The notes beneath the pieces are model-generated. The model was not told the origin of the DNA. It did no database searches and saw only the letters and a list, made by a program, of their open reading frames with translations. A DNA stretch of 42,997 bases from assembly GCA_026982565.1 (NCBI GenBank), contig JALSGV010000179.1, forward strand, positions 1-42,997, written 5' to 3'. Positions 11,459 to 19,878 of the stretch are shown here, one piece after another. Source of the DNA: Gammaproteobacteria bacterium (GTDB lineage: Bacteria > Pseudomonadota > Gammaproteobacteria > SZUA-140). Both the position numbers and the translations under genes were made by a program. Position 1 is the first letter of the stretch. Every line of letters starts with the position of its first letter.

Positions 11459-12125
11459 CGCACAATCCTTGTTGAGGCTGTTGCAACTGGTGAGCCCCAC
11501 CTTGCCGGTAGGCGCATATGCATACTCCGGGGGGTTGGAGCATGCCGTTTCAGCGGGCTGGGTGCGGGACCGGGTTCTGGCCCGTGACTGGATCACCGGG
11601 CTTGCCGAGCACAGTTTGAGTGCCCTCGACTTGCCGGTTCTGTGCCGCATGTACCGCGCCTGGCAGGATGATGACATGCCCCGGGTCCAATGGTGGAACC
11701 ATTTTCTGGCGGCGTCACGCGAGTCGGCCGAGTTGCTTGCCGAGGACCGGCAGCTGGGAGCGGCCCTTTGCCGCCTGTTGCGGGATCTGGAAGTGGAGAG
11801 GGCGCTCATTTGGCCCGGGCAAGAGAAGGCATGTTGGGCCGCTATGTTCAGCCTGGCCGCACAGTACTGGGATATCGGCGAGATGGAGATGCAGGAGGGT
11901 TATTTGTGGGCCTGGTGCGAGAACCAAGTGGCCGCGGCCATCAAGCTTGTGCCCCTGGGGCAGACAGATGGACAGCGTATTCTGTCGGAGTGTGCTGAGC
12001 GGATTCCAGGCTGGGTTGCGCTCAGCCGCGGAATCGGCAATGACGAAATCGGACAGGTGGCGCCAGCGCAGGCCATTGGCAGTGCGCTTCATGAGCAGCA
12101 ATACAGCCGCTTGTTCCGGTCCTGA
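11442..12125 (+). CDS. ureF: Urease accessory protein UreF
   Basis: All-helical UreF, 227 residues from the ATG at 11442. It bridges UreD to UreG in the activation complex and acts on GTP hydrolysis by UreG. Family blocks: LLQLVSPTLPVGAYAYSGGL near the N-terminus, ESAELLAEDRQLG mid-protein, and CENQVAAAIKLVPLGQTDGQ towards the C-terminus. A nine-codon longer start at 11415 exists, but GGGGAGCGGG directly upstream of 11442 favours the shorter form. The start lies inside ureE. Downstream, an inverted repeat separates it from ureG. Confidence 0.95.
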   Translation: MTPPRSAQSLLRLLQLVSPTLPVGAYAYSGGLEHAVSAGWVRDRVLARDWITGLAEHSLSALDLPVLCRMYRAWQDDDMPRVQWWNHFLAASRESAELLAEDRQLGAALCRLLRDLEVERALIWPGQEKACWAAMFSLAAQYWDIGEMEMQEGYLWAWCENQVAAAIKLVPLGQTDGQRILSECAERIPGWVALSRGIGNDEIGQVAPAQAIGSALHEQQYSRLFRS

Positions 12126-12128
12126 CTA

Positions 12129-12180
12129 TTAACCCGGCAACAATATATTAACCCGGCAACAAATATTGTTGCCGGGTTAA
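12129..12180. repeat. Palindromic element between ureF and ureG
   Basis: A 15-bp perfect stem, TTAACCCGGCAACAA (12148-12162) with TTGTTGCCGGGTTAA (12166-12180), closes on a 3-nt loop. An extra left arm, TTAACCCGGCAACAATATA, lies in tandem at 12129-12147. The same arm, TTAACCCGGCAAC, forms the outer ends of the 150-bp element at 40684-40833, so this is a dispersed palindromic repeat. It lies within the operon, 17 bp before the ureG start. The hairpin would be transcribed and could alter ureG expression or mRNA stability; there is no U-tract after it. Confidence 0.8.
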
Positions 12181-12196
12181 TGAGAGGGAGAGGCAA

Positions 12197-12811
12197 ATGA
12201 GTGATGGAGTTCCGTTGCGGGTCGGTATCGGTGGCCCGGTCGGTTCGGGCAAGACGGCTCTGGTGGATACGCTGTGCAAGCATCTGCGTGACCGCTACCA
12301 GATTGCGGTGGTGACCAACGACATCTATACCCAGGAGGATGCCCGGTTCCTGGTGCGCAGCGAGGCGCTGGACGCGTCACGAATCATCGGCGTCGAGACG
12401 GGAGGCTGCCCCCATACGGCCATCCGCGAAGATGCCTCCATGAATCTCTCGGCAGTCTCCGATTTGCAACAGCGTTTTCCCGGCCTCGACGTCGTACTGG
12501 TGGAAAGCGGCGGCGACAATCTCAGCGCCACATTCAGTCCTGAGTTGGCGGATCTCATGATCTATGTCATCGACGTATCGGCCGGTGACAAGATACCCCG
12601 CAAGGGAGGGCCTGGCATCACCCGTTCTGATTTGCTGGTGATCAACAAGATTGACCTTGCCCCTTATGTGGGCGCTTCCCTGGAGGTTATGGCGCGCGAT
12701 GCGCGCAAGATGCGCGGCGAGCGGCCCTTCGTGTTTTCAAATATGAAAACCGGGGCGGGCGTCGACGAGGTGATACGCTTCATCGTGCACCAGGGAATGC
12801 TCCAAGACTGA
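12197..12811 (+). CDS. ureG: Urease accessory GTPase UreG
   Basis: SIMIBI-class GTPase of 204 residues that powers nickel transfer to urease. The P-loop is GPVGSGKT (13-20), the nickel-binding CPH motif is C71-P72-H73 ([15 protein letters not shown]), and the base-specificity motif is [27 protein letters not shown] is the usual family block. There is no histidine-rich N-terminal extension. A strong AGGGAGAGG precedes the ATG. It is the last ure gene; the next gene is 256 bp downstream and has its own promoter. Confidence 0.98.
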   Translation: MSDGVPLRVGIGGPVGSGKTALVDTLCKHLRDRYQIAVVTNDIYTQEDARFLVRSEALDASRIIGVETGGCPHTAIREDASMNLSAVSDLQQRFPGLDVVLVESGGDNLSATFSPELADLMIYVIDVSAGDKIPRKGGPGITRSDLLVINKIDLAPYVGASLEVMARDARKMRGERPFVFSNMKTGAGVDEVIRFIVHQGMLQD

Positions 12812-12868
12812 GCGAATCTTGCCGGATCACGCTTTCTCACCCAGCCTTTCAAGCCGAACTGTTTCTTC

Positions 12869-12885
12869 TGCACCGTCTTGATGCG
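12869..12885. promoter_or_regulatory. NtrC-like enhancer site
   Basis: TGCACC-GTCTT-GATGCG matches the NtrC dimer site TGCACC-N5-GGTGCA with a perfect left half and 4/6 in the right half. It lies about 110-125 bp upstream of the -24 element of the sigma-54 promoter, a normal enhancer distance. A GCGCG-N5-CGCGC inverted repeat lies just downstream. The sequence match is seen; NtrC binding is inferred. Confidence 0.5.
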
Positions 12886-12991
12886 TGGCGCGTTCGTCGC
12901 GCACAGATATAGCGCGTCTCGGGTTTTTTTTATGTCAGGGTGTTTTAATATTCTTCTTTAATTTCATTTAGTTAAAAAAGATTTCTGTTGT

Positions 12992-13007
12992 AGGCATGGT
13001 GTTTGCA
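12992..13007 (+). promoter_or_regulatory. Sigma-54 promoter for the porin-urtABCDE unit
   Basis: AGGCATGGTGTTTGCA fits the -24/-12 consensus TGGCACG-N4-TTGCW, with the invariant GG (12993-12994) and GC (13005-13006) exactly 10 bp apart. Transcription would start near 13018, giving a 50-nt leader before the porin ATG at 13068. An AT-rich, bend-prone stretch (12940-12990) separates it from the NtrC-like site. Confidence 0.65.
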
Positions 13008-13067
13008 AAAGGAGTCGGTGCACGATTTTGACAATAAACACAAATATTTCTAAGTTCGGGAGGTTTT

Positions 13068-14159
13068 ATGAAGCGCCACCTATATCCGGTTGCACTGGCT
13101 TTTACCGTTGCAACTGTTTCAACGCCCTGGATGATCTCTGCTGCTCATGCCGGCGGCATGATCAAGATCGATGACACGAAGTGGGTCAGCGTCGGTGCCG
13201 GTCTGCGCACCAGTTTCAACGCCGTCGACAAGGGCGCGCCCAATGGGAATGATCGTTCCAAGGATTTCAAGGTCGATGGCATGCGTCTGTACGTCAATGG
13301 CCAGGTCCATGAAAACATCAAGCTGGAATTCAATACGGATCGTTCCACTGATTCCGCGGGAGACGAAAATATTCGTGTCCTCGACGCCCTGGTGAAATTC
13401 GAGTTTTCAGATGTCTTCAATATCTGGATGGGCCGCATGCTGCCGCCCAGTGACCGTTCCAATCTGGATGGCCCTTACTACCTGAATACCTGGAACTTTC
13501 CTCTTGCACAGGCCTATCCCTCCATCTTTGCCGGACGTGACGATGGCGCCGCTGTATGGGGGCAGGTCAATGGCGGTCAGTTCAAGTATCAGCTTGGCGC
13601 CTTCGAAGGCACCGAGGGTGCGTCCAACGTGGACGACAACCTGCTCTATGCCGCGCGCTTCGTCTACAACTTCTGGGATCCTGAGCCCGGTTATTACAAC
13701 AGCAGCACCTATTACGGCGCCAAGGATGTGCTGGCCATCGGTGTTGTGTATCAGACCCAGGGCGATGCCGCCGCGACTGGTGATTTTACCGGCTGGAGTA
13801 TCGATGGCCTGATGGAAAAGAAACTCGGCAACGAGGGTGTCGTGAGCCTGGAGGGAACCTACTACGACTATGAAAGCAATCCTGTGCTGGGTGGCCTGGA
13901 TGGCACAGGTTATTTCGTATTGGGCGCCTATCTGATTCCCGGCAAGGCGGGTATGGGACAGTTTCAGCCTGTAGCGCGTTACCAGTATCTCGATGTCGAT
14001 GGTGGTAGTGAAACCACCAACTGGGAGGTCGGCGCCAACTACATCATCGATGGCCACAATGCGCGCGTATCCCTGGTCTACAGTAACACGGAAGTGGATA
14101 GCGGCACGGTCAACATGGACAGCGATGCGTTGCAGCTCGGTATACAGATCCAGATCTGA
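13068..14159 (+). CDS. Outer-membrane porin of the urea cluster
   Basis: A 363-residue secreted beta-barrel. The signal peptide ends AAHA before GGMIKID. The body alternates short amphipathic strands (MRLYVNGQVHENIKLEFN, VFNIWMGRMLPP), contains GRDDGAAVWGQV, and ends with an aromatic-free but typically polar final strand ALQLGIQIQI. It resembles the phosphate-selective/FmdC-type porins that accompany urea and amide transporters. Sitting directly before urtA and after a sigma-54 promoter, it probably admits urea to the periplasm under nitrogen stress; the substrate is inferred from context only. GGGAGG precedes the ATG. Confidence 0.8.
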   Translation: MKRHLYPVALAFTVATVSTPWMISAAHAGGMIKIDDTKWVSVGAGLRTSFNAVDKGAPNGNDRSKDFKVDGMRLYVNGQVHENIKLEFNTDRSTDSAGDENIRVLDALVKFEFSDVFNIWMGRMLPPSDRSNLDGPYYLNTWNFPLAQAYPSIFAGRDDGAAVWGQVNGGQFKYQLGAFEGTEGASNVDDNLLYAARFVYNFWDPEPGYYNSSTYYGAKDVLAIGVVYQTQGDAAATGDFTGWSIDGLMEKKLGNEGVVSLEGTYYDYESNPVLGGLDGTGYFVLGAYLIPGKAGMGQFQPVARYQYLDVDGGSETTNWEVGANYIIDGHNARVSLVYSNTEVDSGTVNMDSDALQLGIQIQI

Positions 14160-14196
14160 TTCCAACAAGCATATAGTGACAGTCGAGGTAATTTTC

Positions 14197-15498
14197 ATGA
14201 AATCATTTAGAGAAAAGACAATAAAACGCGCTGTTGGCGCCGTAGCAGGCGTGGCATTGGGTATGGCGGCCATGGCGGCCCAGGCCGCCGATACCATCAA
14301 GGTCGGCGTACTGCACTCCCTGAGCGGCACCATGGCCATCAGCGAAACCACTCTCAAGGACACCGTCCTGATGATGGTGGATGCGCAGAACAAGAAAGGC
14401 GGTGTCCTGGGCAAGAAGCTGGAGGCCGTGGTGGTGGATCCGGCGTCCAACTGGCCCTTGTTCGCGGAGAAGGCCCGCGAGCTGCTGCAGAAAGAAAAGG
14501 TGGACGTGGTGTTCGGTTGCTGGACCTCTGTTTCCCGCAAGTCCGTACTGCCGGTATTCGAGGAACTCAACGGGTTGTTGTTCTATCCCGTACAGTACGA
14601 AGGCGAGGAATCATCGAAGAATGTCTTCTACACCGGCGCCGCGCCCAATCAACAGGCAATTCCCGCCGTGGATTACCTGATGAACGACGTGGGCGTTAAG
14701 CGCTGGGTTCTGGCCGGTACGGACTATGTCTATCCTCGCACCACCAACAAGATCCTGGAGGCCTACCTGAAGTCCAAGGGCGTCAAGGACGAGGACATCA
14801 TGATCAACTACACGCCCTTCGGTCATTCCGACTGGCAGAGCATCGTGTCCGATATCAAGAAATTCGGCTCCGCCGGCAAGAAGACGGCGGTGGTGTCCAC
14901 CATCAACGGTGACGCCAACGTACCCTTCTACAAGGAGCTGGGCAACCAGGGTATCGCGGCCGAGGACATTCCCGTGGTCGCTTTCTCCGTGGGCGAGGAG
15001 GAATTGTCGGGTATCGACACCAAGCCGTTGGTGGGGCATCTCGCGGCATGGAACTATTTCATGAGCGTGGATACGCCCGAGAACGAGGCCTTCATCGAGC
15101 AGTGGCACAATTTCATCAAGGATGAGAACCGCGTCACCAACGATCCCATGGAGGCGACCGTGATCGGTTTCAATATGTGGGTCAAGGCTGTCGAGAAGGC
15201 CGGCACCACCGATGTGGATGCCGTTGAGCAGGCCATGATCGGTATCTCTGTGCCCAACATGACGGGCGGCATGGCCGTGATGAACAAGAACCATCACCTG
15301 TCCAAGCCGGTATTGATCGGAGAGATCCAGGAAGACGGCCAGTTCGACGTGGTATGGGAAACGGAAGGCACCGTGCCTGGTGATGCTTGGTCCGATTACC
15401 TGCCGGGAAGCCGTGATATCATTGCCGACTGGACGCCCCCCATCAAGTGCGGTAATTACAACACCAAGACCAAGAAGTGTTCCGGTCAGAACTTCTGA
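14197..15498 (+). CDS. urtA: Urea ABC transporter, periplasmic binding protein UrtA
   Basis: A 433-residue Leu/Ile/Val-type binding protein for urea. The signal peptide (MKSFREKTIKRA... to AAQAA) is followed by DTIKVGVLHSLSGTMAISE, then VFGCWTSVSRKSVLPVFEE and LLFYPVQYEGEESS, blocks characteristic of UrtA rather than amino-acid binders. The start at 14197 has GAGGT upstream; the frame is open further upstream but that part overlaps the porin gene in another frame and is not coding. The 122-bp gap to urtB holds a strong hairpin. Confidence 0.97.
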   Translation: MKSFREKTIKRAVGAVAGVALGMAAMAAQAADTIKVGVLHSLSGTMAISETTLKDTVLMMVDAQNKKGGVLGKKLEAVVVDPASNWPLFAEKARELLQKEKVDVVFGCWTSVSRKSVLPVFEELNGLLFYPVQYEGEESSKNVFYTGAAPNQQAIPAVDYLMNDVGVKRWVLAGTDYVYPRTTNKILEAYLKSKGVKDEDIMINYTPFGHSDWQSIVSDIKKFGSAGKKTAVVSTINGDANVPFYKELGNQGIAAEDIPVVAFSVGEEELSGIDTKPLVGHLAAWNYFMSVDTPENEAFIEQWHNFIKDENRVTNDPMEATVIGFNMWVKAVEKAGTTDVDAVEQAMIGISVPNMTGGMAVMNKNHHLSKPVLIGEIQEDGQFDVVWETEGTVPGDAWSDYLPGSRDIIADWTPPIKCGNYNTKTKKCSGQNF

Positions 15499-15516
15499 TT
15501 TGAGATCGAGGTCGTG

Positions 15517-15551
15517 CCTGGGTGCTGCTGTTGAATACGGCAGCACCCGGG
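15517..15551 (+). terminator. Intercistronic hairpin between urtA and urtB
   Basis: GGGTGCTGC (15520-15528) pairs perfectly with GCAGCACCC (15540-15548), with further pairs possible outside. Only a weak T-rich run (GTATTTATT) follows. It is probably a partial terminator or a 3'-stabilising hairpin that keeps binding-protein mRNA more abundant than the permease message. Confidence 0.6.
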
Positions 15552-15620
15552 GTATTTATTGCCTGGTTTCCTGTAAAGCGCGCATCGTTTTACGGATCAA
15601 GTAGGTTTCAATCGTCACCC

Positions 15621-17231
15621 ATGTACAGTTTTCGAAAACATTCCGTTTTTTTCTCTCTGCTGATATTGCTGGGCTTGTGCGGTTTTTCACTGCCGGCCGT
15701 GGCGGATTTCGATGCGGCAGTGCAGGCGCTCAACAGCAAATCTTTTTCCAAAAAGGCTGATGCGATCATCGCGCTGGCGGAAACAGGTGATGAAAAGGCG
15801 CCGGTTGTGTTGCAGGCAATGCTGGACAGCCGCCTGTATTATCGCAAGAGCGATCGTCGCGTGGTCATCGTGGAGAAAATCGACGGCGGGTTTCGCCTCG
15901 CTGATGCGGCGACTGCCCAGCCCCTTGGCGAAGCCGGCAGGCGCGCAGTCAAGAAAATCGGGATCAACAACAAATTACGCGGCCTGTTGCGTGACACCCT
16001 GGCCCGCCTGAGCCTGACGAGCAAGGATCCGGCACAGCGTCTTGCGGCAGCCAAGATCATGCTGGGAAATGTCAATGCGGCGACCAAGCCGGTTCTCGCT
16101 GAAGCACTTGCCCGCGAAACGGATGCGGATATCCGCGAGGTGCTGGAAACGGCGGCCGCCATGTCAGACCTGGAGAATGATGACCGGACAGTGCGATTGC
16201 GCGCAGTCCGGCTTCTGGATGGCAGCCTGGAGCCGGAGGTGCGCAACCGCCTGAACCGCCTGCTCGAAATTGAGGCGGATCAAGAGATCGCCGCCGCCGT
16301 ACAGCAGGCCATCAAAAGCATCGAATTCAAGTTGAAATTCAATGGGTTCATAGAAACCGTGTTTTTTGGCCTGAGCCTGGGCTCGGTATTGCTGCTGGCC
16401 GCCATCGGGCTGGCCATCACCTTCGGCGTCATGGGGGTCATCAACATGGCCCATGGCGAGTTGATCATGCTGGGCGCATACACGACCTACCTGGTCCAGT
16501 TGCTCATGCCCAACCATATCGAATGGTCCATACTGGTGGCCATTCCTGCCGCCTTTATGGTTTCCGGTTTGTTTGGCATCGCCATCGAGCGCGGCGTCAT
16601 CCGTTTTCTGTATGGCCGGCCGCTGGAAACCCTGCTGGCCACCTTCGGGGTCAGCCTGCTGCTGCAGCAACTGGTGCGCACCACCGTGTCGGCGCAGAAC
16701 GTCACAGTGGAGAACCCCGCCTGGCTCAGCGGGTCGCTGGAAATCAATGCCGCCCTGTCCCTGACCTACAACCGCCTCTACATCCTGTTGTTCTGTCTGC
16801 TGGTGTTCTTCGCCCTGATGCTGATTCTGAAGAAGACCTCCCTGGGCCTGCAGGTGCGCGCCGTGTCCCAGAACCGCGCCATGGCCCGGGCCATGGGCAT
16901 ACGCAGCAAGTGGGTTGATGCCATGACCTTCGGCCTGGGCTCCGGGATCGCCGGCGTGGCGGGGGTGGCCCTGAGCCAGTTGACCAATGTGGGTCCCAAC
17001 ATGGGCCAGGCCTATATCATCGATTCCTTCATGGTGGTGGTGTTCGGCGGGGTCGGCAACCTGTGGGGCGCCCTGGTGGGGGCCATGTCCCTGGGGGTGG
17101 CCAACAAGATCCTGGAGCCCTGGTCAGGCGCCGTGCTGGCCAAGATCCTGGTGCTGGTGTTCATCATCCTGTTCATCCAGAAACGCCCCCGCGGCCTGTT
17201 CCCGCAGAAAGGGCGCAACGCGGAGAACTGA
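15621..17231 (+). CDS. urtB: Urea ABC transporter permease UrtB
   Basis: An inner-membrane permease of 536 residues. As in most UrtB proteins, a signal-like segment (LLILLGLCGFSLPAVA) and a periplasmic helical-repeat region of about 220 residues precede the LivH-type permease. The permease starts near FIETVFFGLSLGSVLLLAAIG and includes TFGVMGVINMAHGELIMLGAY and VVVFGGVGNLWGALVGA. The ATG at 15621 gives the usual length; it lacks a clear ribosome-binding site, so translation may be weak. Three bp separate it from urtC. Confidence 0.95.
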   Translation: MYSFRKHSVFFSLLILLGLCGFSLPAVADFDAAVQALNSKSFSKKADAIIALAETGDEKAPVVLQAMLDSRLYYRKSDRRVVIVEKIDGGFRLADAATAQPLGEAGRRAVKKIGINNKLRGLLRDTLARLSLTSKDPAQRLAAAKIMLGNVNAATKPVLAEALARETDADIREVLETAAAMSDLENDDRTVRLRAVRLLDGSLEPEVRNRLNRLLEIEADQEIAAAVQQAIKSIEFKLKFNGFIETVFFGLSLGSVLLLAAIGLAITFGVMGVINMAHGELIMLGAYTTYLVQLLMPNHIEWSILVAIPAAFMVSGLFGIAIERGVIRFLYGRPLETLLATFGVSLLLQQLVRTTVSAQNVTVENPAWLSGSLEINAALSLTYNRLYILLFCLLVFFALMLILKKTSLGLQVRAVSQNRAMARAMGIRSKWVDAMTFGLGSGIAGVAGVALSQLTNVGPNMGQAYIIDSFMVVVFGGVGNLWGALVGAMSLGVANKILEPWSGAVLAKILVLVFIILFIQKRPRGLFPQKGRNAEN

Positions 17232-17234
17232 GAC

Positions 17235-18326
17235 ATGATACTGGGACGCTTCTATCGCAGTGACCGGGGTGGCGCCTTTCTGCTGGCGGGATTGTTTGTG
17301 CTGGCCGTCGTGGTGCCGGTGCTGAATCTCGCGGTCCCCGAGTCCTCACCGTTTCATTTGTCCACCTACACCGTCACGCTGATCGGAAAATATTTGTGCT
17401 ACGCGCTGCTGGCGCTGGCGCTGGATCTGATCTGGGGGTACTGTGGCATCCTCAGCCTGGGCCACGGCGCCTTCTTCGCCCTGGGCGGCTACGCCATGGG
17501 CATGTACCTGATGCGCCAGATCGGCGACCGCGGCGTGTATGGCAACCCTGATCTGCCGGACTTCATGGTGTTCCTCAACTGGCAGGAACTGCCCTGGTAT
17601 TGGCTGGGCTTCGACATGTTCTGGTTCGCCATGCTGATGGTGGTGTTGGTGCCCGGCCTGCTGGCCTTTGTGTTCGGCTGGTTCTCCTTCCGCTCCCGCG
17701 TCACCGGCGTGTATCTGGCCATCATCACCCAGGCCCTGACCTTCGCCCTCATGCTGGCCTTCTTCCGCAACGAGATGGGTTTCGGCGGCAATAACGGCAT
17801 GACGGATTTCAAGGATATTCTCGGTTTCGACCTGCAGGCGGATGGCACCCGGGTCGCACTGTTCCTGGCCTCGGTGATTACTTTGGCCGTCAGCTATGTG
17901 ATCTGCCGTTTCATCATCAACTCCAAGCTGGGCCGTGTGATCGTGGCCATACGCGATGCCGAGTCGCGCACCCGCTTCGTGGGATACCAGGTGGAGCGCT
18001 ACAAGTTGTGGCTGTTCGTGTTCTCCGCCGTGCTGGCCGGTATCGCCGGGGCCTTGTACGTTCCCCAGGTGGGTATCATCAACCCCGGCGAGTTTGCACC
18101 CCTCAATTCCATCGAGCTGGTGATCTGGGTGGCCGTGGGCGGACGCGGCATGCTCTACGGCGCCGTGCTGGGGGCGCTGCTGGTCAATTACGCCAAGACC
18201 TACTTCACGGCCGCCTTTCCCGAGCTGTGGCTGTTCGCCCTGGGCGCCCTGTTCGTGCTGGTGACCATTTTTCTCCCCAAGGGCCTCGTCGGCCTGTGGA
18301 AGCGCAAGCGGGACACGGAACCATGA
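17235..18326 (+). CDS. urtC: Urea ABC transporter permease UrtC
   Basis: The second permease, LivM-type, 363 residues with about nine hydrophobic segments. It has GYCGILSLGHGAFFALGGYAMGMY, the family's substrate-path block, NEMGFGGNNGMTDFKDILG (the urea-type version of the LivM GGxxG segment), and IGRVIVAIRDAESR-like cytoplasmic EAA loop (GRVIVAIRDAESRTRFVGY). It would pair with UrtB in the membrane. Its stop overlaps the urtD start (ATGA at 18323-18326). Confidence 0.97.
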   Translation: MILGRFYRSDRGGAFLLAGLFVLAVVVPVLNLAVPESSPFHLSTYTVTLIGKYLCYALLALALDLIWGYCGILSLGHGAFFALGGYAMGMYLMRQIGDRGVYGNPDLPDFMVFLNWQELPWYWLGFDMFWFAMLMVVLVPGLLAFVFGWFSFRSRVTGVYLAIITQALTFALMLAFFRNEMGFGGNNGMTDFKDILGFDLQADGTRVALFLASVITLAVSYVICRFIINSKLGRVIVAIRDAESRTRFVGYQVERYKLWLFVFSAVLAGIAGALYVPQVGIINPGEFAPLNSIELVIWVAVGGRGMLYGAVLGALLVNYAKTYFTAAFPELWLFALGALFVLVTIFLPKGLVGLWKRKRDTEP

Positions 18327-19159
18327 GGCCGCTGGATCCCCTGCGCAAGGCATTGCGCCGTGACCGTGTCTTCGATTTCATGATGCCCCAGGTGGTGTTC
18401 AGCCCGGACCTGGACATCAGCCATGGCCCCATCCTGTATCTGGAGGATGTCACGGTCAGTTTCGATGGCTTCAAGGCGCTGAACGATCTCACGCTCTATA
18501 TCGACGACGGCGAGCTGCGCTGCATCATTGGCCCCAACGGCGCGGGCAAGACCACCATGATGGACGTGATCACGGGCAAGACCCGGCCCGACAGCGGTTC
18601 GGTCTTCTTCGGTCAGAAAATCGATCTCCTGCGCCTGTCCGAGACCGACATCGCCCAGGGCGGCATCGGCCGCAAGTTTCAGCGTCCGACGGTATTCGAG
18701 AGCCATACGGTGTTCGAGAATCTGGAGCTCTCCCTCGCCGCCGACAAGGGCGTGTGGCCGACCCTTTTCGCCGTGCTCAACAAGGCGCAGCGGGAACGCA
18801 TCGATGAAATTCTGGAGACCATCGCCCTGACGGGGCAGCGCCATCAACTGGCGGGCACCCTCTCCCACGGACAGAAGCAGTGGCTGGAGATCGGCATGCT
18901 GCTGGCGCAGAGTCCCCGCGTGCTGTTGGTGGACGAACCCGTCGCCGGGATGACGCCGCAGGAAACGGAGCGCACCGCGGAACTGCTGGTGTCCCTGGCG
19001 GGCAAGCACTCCGTGGTGGTGGTGGAGCACGACATGGAGTTCGTGCGTTCCATCGCCCGCAAGGTGACCGTCCTGCACGAGGGCAGTGTGCTGGCGGAGG
19101 GCACCATGGACGAGGTCCAGAACGACCCCCGCGTCATCGAGGTCTACCTGGGGGACTGA
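18323..19159 (+). CDS. urtD: Urea ABC transporter ATPase UrtD
   Basis: A LivG-type ATPase of 278 residues. Walker A is GPNGAGKT (70-77), the signature is LSHGQKQWLEIGM (the His variant usual for UrtD), Walker B is VLLVDEPVAGM, and the H-loop is VVVEHDMEFVR. An N-terminal extension of about 35 residues precedes the ATPase core. The ATG at 18323 is chosen because it overlaps the urtC stop by 4 bp and gives the normal family length. Confidence 0.97.
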   Translation: MRPLDPLRKALRRDRVFDFMMPQVVFSPDLDISHGPILYLEDVTVSFDGFKALNDLTLYIDDGELRCIIGPNGAGKTTMMDVITGKTRPDSGSVFFGQKIDLLRLSETDIAQGGIGRKFQRPTVFESHTVFENLELSLAADKGVWPTLFAVLNKAQRERIDEILETIALTGQRHQLAGTLSHGQKQWLEIGMLLAQSPRVLLVDEPVAGMTPQETERTAELLVSLAGKHSVVVVEHDMEFVRSIARKVTVLHEGSVLAEGTMDEVQNDPRVIEVYLGD

Positions 19160-19162
19160 GAC

Positions 19163-19858
19163 ATGTTGAAGATCGAGGGACTCAATCAATTCTACGGCGA
19201 GAGCCATACCTTGTGGGATCTCGCCCTGGAGATTCCGGAGGGATCCTGCACCTGCCTGATGGGACGCAATGGCGTGGGCAAGACCACACTGCTCAAGTCC
19301 ATCATGGGGTTGGAGGCCGTGTCCTCGGGGCGTATCGTTTTCGACGGCCAGGACATTGCCGGTTTCGACGCCGAACGGCGCGCGCGCATCGGCATCGGCT
19401 ATGTGCCCCAGGGGCGGGACATCTTCCCCCAATTGACCGTGGAGGAGAACCTGCGCATCGGCCTGCTCGCGCGCCGCGACGGCCTGAAAGAGGTCCCGGC
19501 GCGCATCTTCGAACTTTTCCCCGTGCTCAAGGAAATGCTGCAACGGCGTGGTGGCGACCTGTCAGGAGGGCAACAGCAGCAACTGGCCATCGGTCGGGCC
19601 TTGGCCATCGATCCCAAACTGCTCATTCTGGACGAGCCCACGGAGGGCATCCAGCCCAATATCGTGCGCCAGATCGGCGACATCATCGTGCGCCTGAACC
19701 AGGAAGAGAAACTGACCGTGTTGCTGGTGGAGCAGAAACTGGCCTTCGCGCGCCGCACGGGTCAGCAGTTTCATCTCATGGAGAAAGGCCGCGTGGTCGC
19801 CAGTGGCCCGATGACGGATCTCAGCGACGAACTGGTGCATCGCCACTTGGCCGTATAG
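19163..19858 (+). CDS. urtE: Urea ABC transporter ATPase UrtE
   Basis: A LivF-type ATPase of 231 residues, partner of UrtD. Walker A GRNGVGKT, Q-loop in IGYVPQGRDIFPQLTVEENL, signature LSGGQQQQLAIGRAL, Walker B LLILDEPTEGIQP, H-loop VLLVEQKLAFA (Gln in place of the switch His, as is normal in LivF/UrtE). It ends the urea cluster; the convergent CLC gene ends 20 bp away, and no clear terminator is visible in that gap. Confidence 0.97.
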   Translation: MLKIEGLNQFYGESHTLWDLALEIPEGSCTCLMGRNGVGKTTLLKSIMGLEAVSSGRIVFDGQDIAGFDAERRARIGIGYVPQGRDIFPQLTVEENLRIGLLARRDGLKEVPARIFELFPVLKEMLQRRGGDLSGGQQQQLAIGRALAIDPKLLILDEPTEGIQPNIVRQIGDIIVRLNQEEKLTVLLVEQKLAFARRTGQQFHLMEKGRVVASGPMTDLSDELVHRHLAV

Positions 19859-19878
19859 CAGCCCATAAAACTATCGAT

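Noticed and set aside
13993..14196. Upstream extension of UrtA
   Set aside because: It lies in the porin gene in a different frame; the signal peptide begins at 14197 with a good ribosome-binding site.
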